64,000 nucleotides of DNA from Pterobdella sp. o SKG-2022 (taxonomy: Eukaryota > Annelida > Clitellata > Hirudinida > Piscicolidae), in NCBI GenBank assembly GCA_964035795.1, contig OZ038321.1, forward strand, positions 7,848,079 to 7,912,078. The letters are read 5' to 3'. This document shows positions 50,201 through 56,200 of this stretch, one piece after another. Within the stretch, counting starts at the first letter, position 1. Every line of letters begins with the position of its first letter. A program made the translations under genes and the position numbers. The notes below the pieces were generated by a model. The model had not been told where the DNA came from and ran no database searches. It saw only the letters and a list, made by a program, of their open reading frames with translations.

Positions 50201-53200
50201 GCTGTAGCCAATGAAGTTGTTGTTACAGTTATTGTAGTTGGCGTTGTTGTTTCTACAGTAGTAACTGTTGGCGTAGATTTAGACAATTTTTCTGTCGTTG
50301 TTGTCATAATAACAGTTGTTGTTTGCGTTGATGTTGCAATCGTTGTCGAAACTGTTGTAGCTGTAGCCAATGAAGTTGTTGTTACAGAAATTGTAGTTGG
50401 CGTTGTTGTTTCTACAGTAGTAACTGTTGGCGTAGATTTAGACAACATTTCTGTCGTTGTTGTCATAATAACAGTTGTTGTTTGCGTTGATGTTGCAATC
50501 GTTGTCGAAACTGTTGTAGCTGTAGCCAATGAAGTTGTTGTTACAGAAATTGTAGTTGGCGTTGTTGTTTCTACAGTAGTAACTGTTGGCGTAGATTTAG
50601 ACAATTTTTCTGTCGTTGTTGTCATAATAACTGTTGTTGTTTGCGTTGATGTTGCAATCGTTGTCGAAACTGTTGTAGCTGTAGCCAATGAAGTTGTTGT
50701 TACAGAAATTGTAGTTGGCGTTGTTGTTTCTACAGTAGTAACTGTTGGCGTAGATTTAGACAACATTTCTGTCTTTGTTGTCATAATAACAGTTGTTGTT
50801 TGCGTTGATGTTGCAATCGTTGTCGAAATTGTTGTAGCTGTAGCCAATGAAGTTGTTGTTACAGAAATTGTAGTTGGCGTTGTTGTTTCTACAGTAGTAA
50901 CTGTTGGCGTAGATTTAGACAACATTTCTGTCTTTGTTGTCATAATAACAGTTGTTGTTTGCGTTGATGTTGCAATCGTTGTCGAAATTGTTGTAGCTGT
51001 AGCCAATGAAGTTGTTGTTACAGTTATTGTAGTTGGCGTTGTTGTTTCTACAGTAGTAACTGTTGGCGTAGATTTAGACAACATTTCTGTCGTTGTTGTC
51101 ATAATAACAGTTGTTGTTTGCGTTGATGTTGCAATCGTTGTCGAAACTGTTGTAGCTGTAGCCAATGAAGTTGTTGTTACAGTTATTGTAGTTGGCGTTG
51201 TTGTTTCTACAGTAGTAACTGTTGGCGTAGATTTAGACAACATTTCTGTCGTTGTTGTCATAAAAACAGTTGTTGTTTGCGTTGATGTTGCAATCGTTGT
51301 CGAAACTGTTGTAGCTGTAGCCAATGAAGTTGTTGTTACAGTTATTGTAGTTGGCGTTGTTGTTTCTACAGTAGTAACTGTTGGCGTAGATTTAGACAAC
51401 ATTTCTGTCGTTGTTGTCATAATAACAGTTGTTGTTTGCGTTGATGTTGCAATCGCTGTCGAAACTGTTGTAGCTGTAGCCAATGAAGTTGTTGTTACAG
51501 TTATTGTAGTTGGCGTTGTTGTTTCTACAGTAGTAACTGTTGGCGTAGATTTAGACAATTTTTCTGTCGTTGTTGTCATAATAACTGTTGTTGTTTGCGT
51601 TGATGTTGCAATCGTTGTCGAAACTGTTGTAGCTGTAGCCAATGAAGTTGTTGTTACAGAAATTGTAGTTGGCGTTGTTGTTTCTACAGTAGTAACTGTT
51701 GGCGTAGATTTAGACAACATTTCTGTCGTTGTTGTCATAATAACAGTTGTTGTTTGCGTTGATGTTGCAATCGTTGTCGAAACTGTTGTAGCTGTAGCCA
51801 ATGAAGTTGTTGTTACAGAAATTGTAGTTGGCGTTGTTGTTTCTACAGTAGTAACTGTTGGCGTAGATTTAGACAACATTTCTGTCGTTGTTGTCATAAT
51901 AACAGTTGTTGTTTGCGTTGATGTTGCAATCGCTGTCGAAACTGTTGTAGCTGTAGCCAATGAAGTTGTTGTTACAGTTATTGTAGTTGGCGTTGTTGTT
52001 TCTACAGTAGTAACTGTTGGCGTAGATTTAGACAATTTTTCTGTCGTTGTTGTCATAATAACAGTTGTTGTTTGCGTTGATGTTGCAATCGTTGTCGAAA
52101 CTGTTGTAGCTGTAGCCAATGAAGTTGTTGTTACAGAAATTGTAGTTGGCGTTGTTGTTTCTACAGTAGTAACTGTTGGCGTAGATTTAGACAACATTTC
52201 TGTCGTTGTTGTCATAATAACAGTTGTTGTTTGCGTTGATGTTGCAATCGTTGTCGAAACTGTTGTAGCTGTAGCCAATGAAGTTGTTGTTACAGAAATT
52301 GTAGTTGGCGTTGTTGTTTCTACAGTAGTAACTGTTGGCGTAGATTTAGACAATTTTTCTGTCGTTGTTGTCATAATAACTGTTGTTGTTTGCGTTGATG
52401 TTGCAATCGTTGTCGAAACTGTTGTAGCTGTAGCCAATGAAGTTGTTGTTACAGAAATTGTAGTTGGCGTTGTTGTTTCTACAGTAGTAACTGTTGGCGT
52501 AGATTTAGACAACATTTCTGTCGTTGTTGTCATAATAACAGTTGTTGTTTGCGTTGATGTTGCAATCGTTGTCGAAACTGTTGTAGCTGTAGCCAATGAA
52601 GTTGTTGTTACAGAAATTGTAGTTGGCGTTGTTGTTTCTACAGTAGTAACTGTTGGCGTAGATTTAGACAACATTTCTGTCGTTGTTGTCATAATAACAG
52701 TTGTTGTTTGCGTTGATGTTGCAATCGCTGTCGAAACTGTTGTAGCTGTAGCCAATGAAGTTGTTGTTACAGTTATTGTAGTTGGCGTTGTTGTTTCTAC
52801 AGTAGTAACTGTTGGCGTAGATTTAGACAATTTTTCTGTCGTTGTTGTCATAATAACTGTTGTTGTTTGCGTTGATGTTGCAATCGTTGTCGAAACTGTT
52901 GTAGCTGTAGCCAATGAAGTTGTTGTTACAGAAATTGTAGTTGGCGTTGTTGTTTCTACAGTAGTAACTGTTGGCGTAGATTTAGACAACATTTCTGTCG
53001 TTGTTGTCATAATAACAGTTGTTGTTTGCGTTGATGTTGCAATCGTTGTCGAAACTGTTGTAGCTGTAGCCAATGAAGTTGTTCTTACAGTTATTGTAGT
53101 TGGCGTTGTTGTTTCTACAGTAGTAACTGTTGGCGTAGATTTAGACAACATTTCTGTCGTTGTTGTCATAATAACAGTTGTTGTTTGCGTTGATGTTGCA

Positions 53201-56200
53201 ATCGTTGTCGAAACTGTTGTAGCTGTAGCCAATGAAGTTGTTGTTACAGTTATTGTAGTTGGCGTTGTTGTTTCTACAGTAGTAACTGTTGGCGTAGATT
53301 TAGACAACATTTCTGTCGTTGTTGTCATAATAACAGTTGTTGTTTGCGTTGATGTTGAAATCGTTGTCGAAACTGTTGTAGCTGTAGCCAATGAAGTTGT
53401 TGTTACAGTTATTGTAGTTGGCGTTGTTGTTTCTACAGTAGTAACTGTTGGCGTAGATTTAGACAACATTTCTGTCGTTGTTGTCATAATAACAGTTGTT
53501 GTTTGCGTTGATGTTGCAATCGTTGTCGAAACTGTTGTAGCTGTAGCCAATGAAGTTGTTGTTACAGTTATTGTAGTTGGCGTTGTTGTTTCTACAGTAG
53601 TAACTGTTGGCGTAGATTTAGACAACATTTCTGTCGTTGTTGTCATAATAACAGTTGTTGTTTGCGTTGATGTTGCAATCGTTGTCGAAACTGTTGTAGC
53701 TGTAGCCAATGAAGTTGTTGTTACAGTTATTGTAGTTGGCGTTGTTGTTTCTACAGTAGTAACTGTTGGCGTAGATTTAGACAACATTTCTGTCGTTGTT
53801 GTCATAATAACAGTTGTTGTTTGCGTTGATGTTGCAATCGTTGTCGAAACTGTTGTAGCTGTAGCTAATGAAGTTGTTGTTACAGTTATTGTAGTTGGCG
53901 TTGTTGTTTCTACAGTAGTAACTGTTGGCGTAGATTTAGACAACATTTCTGTCGTTGTTGTCATAATAACAGTTGTTGTTTGCGTTGATGTTGCAATCGT
54001 TGTCGAAACTGTTGTAGCTGTAGCCAATGAAGTTGTTGTTACAGAAATTGTAGTTGGCGTTGTTGTTTCTACAGTAGTAACTGTTGGCGTAGATTTAGAC
54101 AACATTTCTGTCTTTGTTGTCATAATAACAGTTGTTGTTTGCGTTGATGTTGCAATCGTTGTCGAAATTGTTGTAGCTGTAGCCAATGAAGTTGTTGTTA
54201 CAGTTATTGTAGTTGGCGTTGTTGTTTCTACAGTAGTAACTGTTGGCGTAGATTTAGACAACATTTCTGTCGTTGTTGTCATAATAACAGTTGTTGTTTG
54301 CGTTGATGTTGCAATCGTTGTCGAAACTGTTGTAGCTGTAGCCAATGAAGTTGTTGTTACAGAAATTGTAGTTGGCGTTGTTGTTTCTACAGTAGTAACT
54401 GTTGGCGTAGATTTAGACAACATTTCTGTCTTTGTTGTCATAATAACAGTTGTTGTTTGCGTTGATGTTGCAATCGTTGTCGAAATTGTTGTAGCTGTAG
54501 CCAATGAAGTTGTTGTTACAGTTATTGTAGTTGGCGTTGTTGTTTCTACAGTAGTAACTGTTGGCGTAGATTTAGACAACATTTCTGTCGTTGTTGTCAT
54601 AATAACAGTTGTTGTTTGCGTTGATGTTGCAATCGTTGTCGAAACTGTTGTAGCTGTAGCCAATGAAGTTGTTCTTACAGTTATTGTAGTTGGCATTGTT
54701 GTTTCTACAGTAGTAACTGTTGGCGTAGATTTAGACAACATTTCTGTCGTTGTTGTCATAAAAACAGTTGTTGTTTGCGTTGATGTTGCAATCGTTGTCG
54801 AAACTGTTGTAGCTGTAGCCAATGAAGTTGTTGTTACAGTTATTGTAGTTGGCGTTGTTGTTTCTACAGTAGTAACTGTTGGCGTAGATTTAGACAACAT
54901 TTCTGTCGTTGTTGTCATAATAACAGTTGTTGTTTGCGTTGATGTTGCAATCGTTGTCGAAACTGTTGTAGCTGTAGCCAATGAAGTTGTTCTTACAGTT
55001 ATTGTAGTTGGCGTTGTTGTTTCTACAGTAGTAACTGTTGGCGTAGATTTAGACAACATTTCTGTCGTTGTTGTCATAATAACAGTTGTTGTTTGCGTTG
55101 ATGTTGCAATCGTTGTCGAAACTGTTGTAGCTGTAGCCAATGAAGTTGTTGTTACAGTTATTGTAGTTGGCGTTGTTGTTTCTACAGTAGTAACTGTTGG
55201 CGTAGATTTAGACAACATTTCTGTCGTTGTTGTCATAATAACAGTTGTTGTTTGCGTTGATGTTGCAATCGTTGTCGAAACTGTTGTAGCTGTAGCCAAT
55301 GAAGTTGTTGTTACAGTTATTGTAGTTGGCGTTGTTGTTTCTACAGTAGTAACTGTTGGCGTAGATTTAGACAACATTTCTGTCGTTGTTGTCATAATAA
55401 CAGTTGTTGTTTGCGTTGATGTTGCAATCGTTGTCGAAACTGTTGTAGCTGTAGCCAATGAAGTTGTTGTTACAGTTATTGTAGTTGGCGTTGTTGTTTC
55501 TACAGTAGTAATTGTTGGCGTAGATTTAGACAACATTTCTGTCGTTGTTGTCATAATAACAGTTGTTGTTTGCGTTGATGTTGCAATCGTTGTCGAAACT
55601 GTTGTAGCTGTAGCCAATGAAGTTGTTGTTACAGTTATTGTAGTTGGCGTTGTTGTTTCTACAGTAGTAACTGTTGGCGTAGATTTAGACAACATTTCTG
55701 TCGTTGTTGTCATAATAACAGTTGTTGTTTGCGTTGATGTTGCAATCGTTGTCGAAACTGTTGTAGCTGTAGCCAATGAAGTTGTTGTTACAGAAATTGT
55801 AGTTGGCGTTGTTGTTTTTACAGTAGTAACTGTTGGCGTAGATTTAGACAACATTTCTGTCTTTGTTGTCATAATAACAGTTGTTGTTTGCGTTGATGTT
55901 GCAATCGTTGTCGAAATTGTTGTAGCTGTAGCCAATGAAGTTGTTGTTACAGTTATTGTAGTTGGCGTTGTTGTTTCTACAGTAGTAACTGTTGGCGTAG
56001 ATTTAGACAACATTTCTGTCGTTGTTGTCATAATAACAGTTGTTGTTTGCGTTGATGTTGCAATCGTTGTCGAAACTGTTGTAGCTGTAGCCAATGAAGT
56101 TGTTCTTACAGTTATTGTAGTTGGCGTTGTTGTTTCTACAGTAGTAACTGTTGGCGTAGATTTAGACAACATTTCTGTCGTTGTTGTCATAATAACAGTT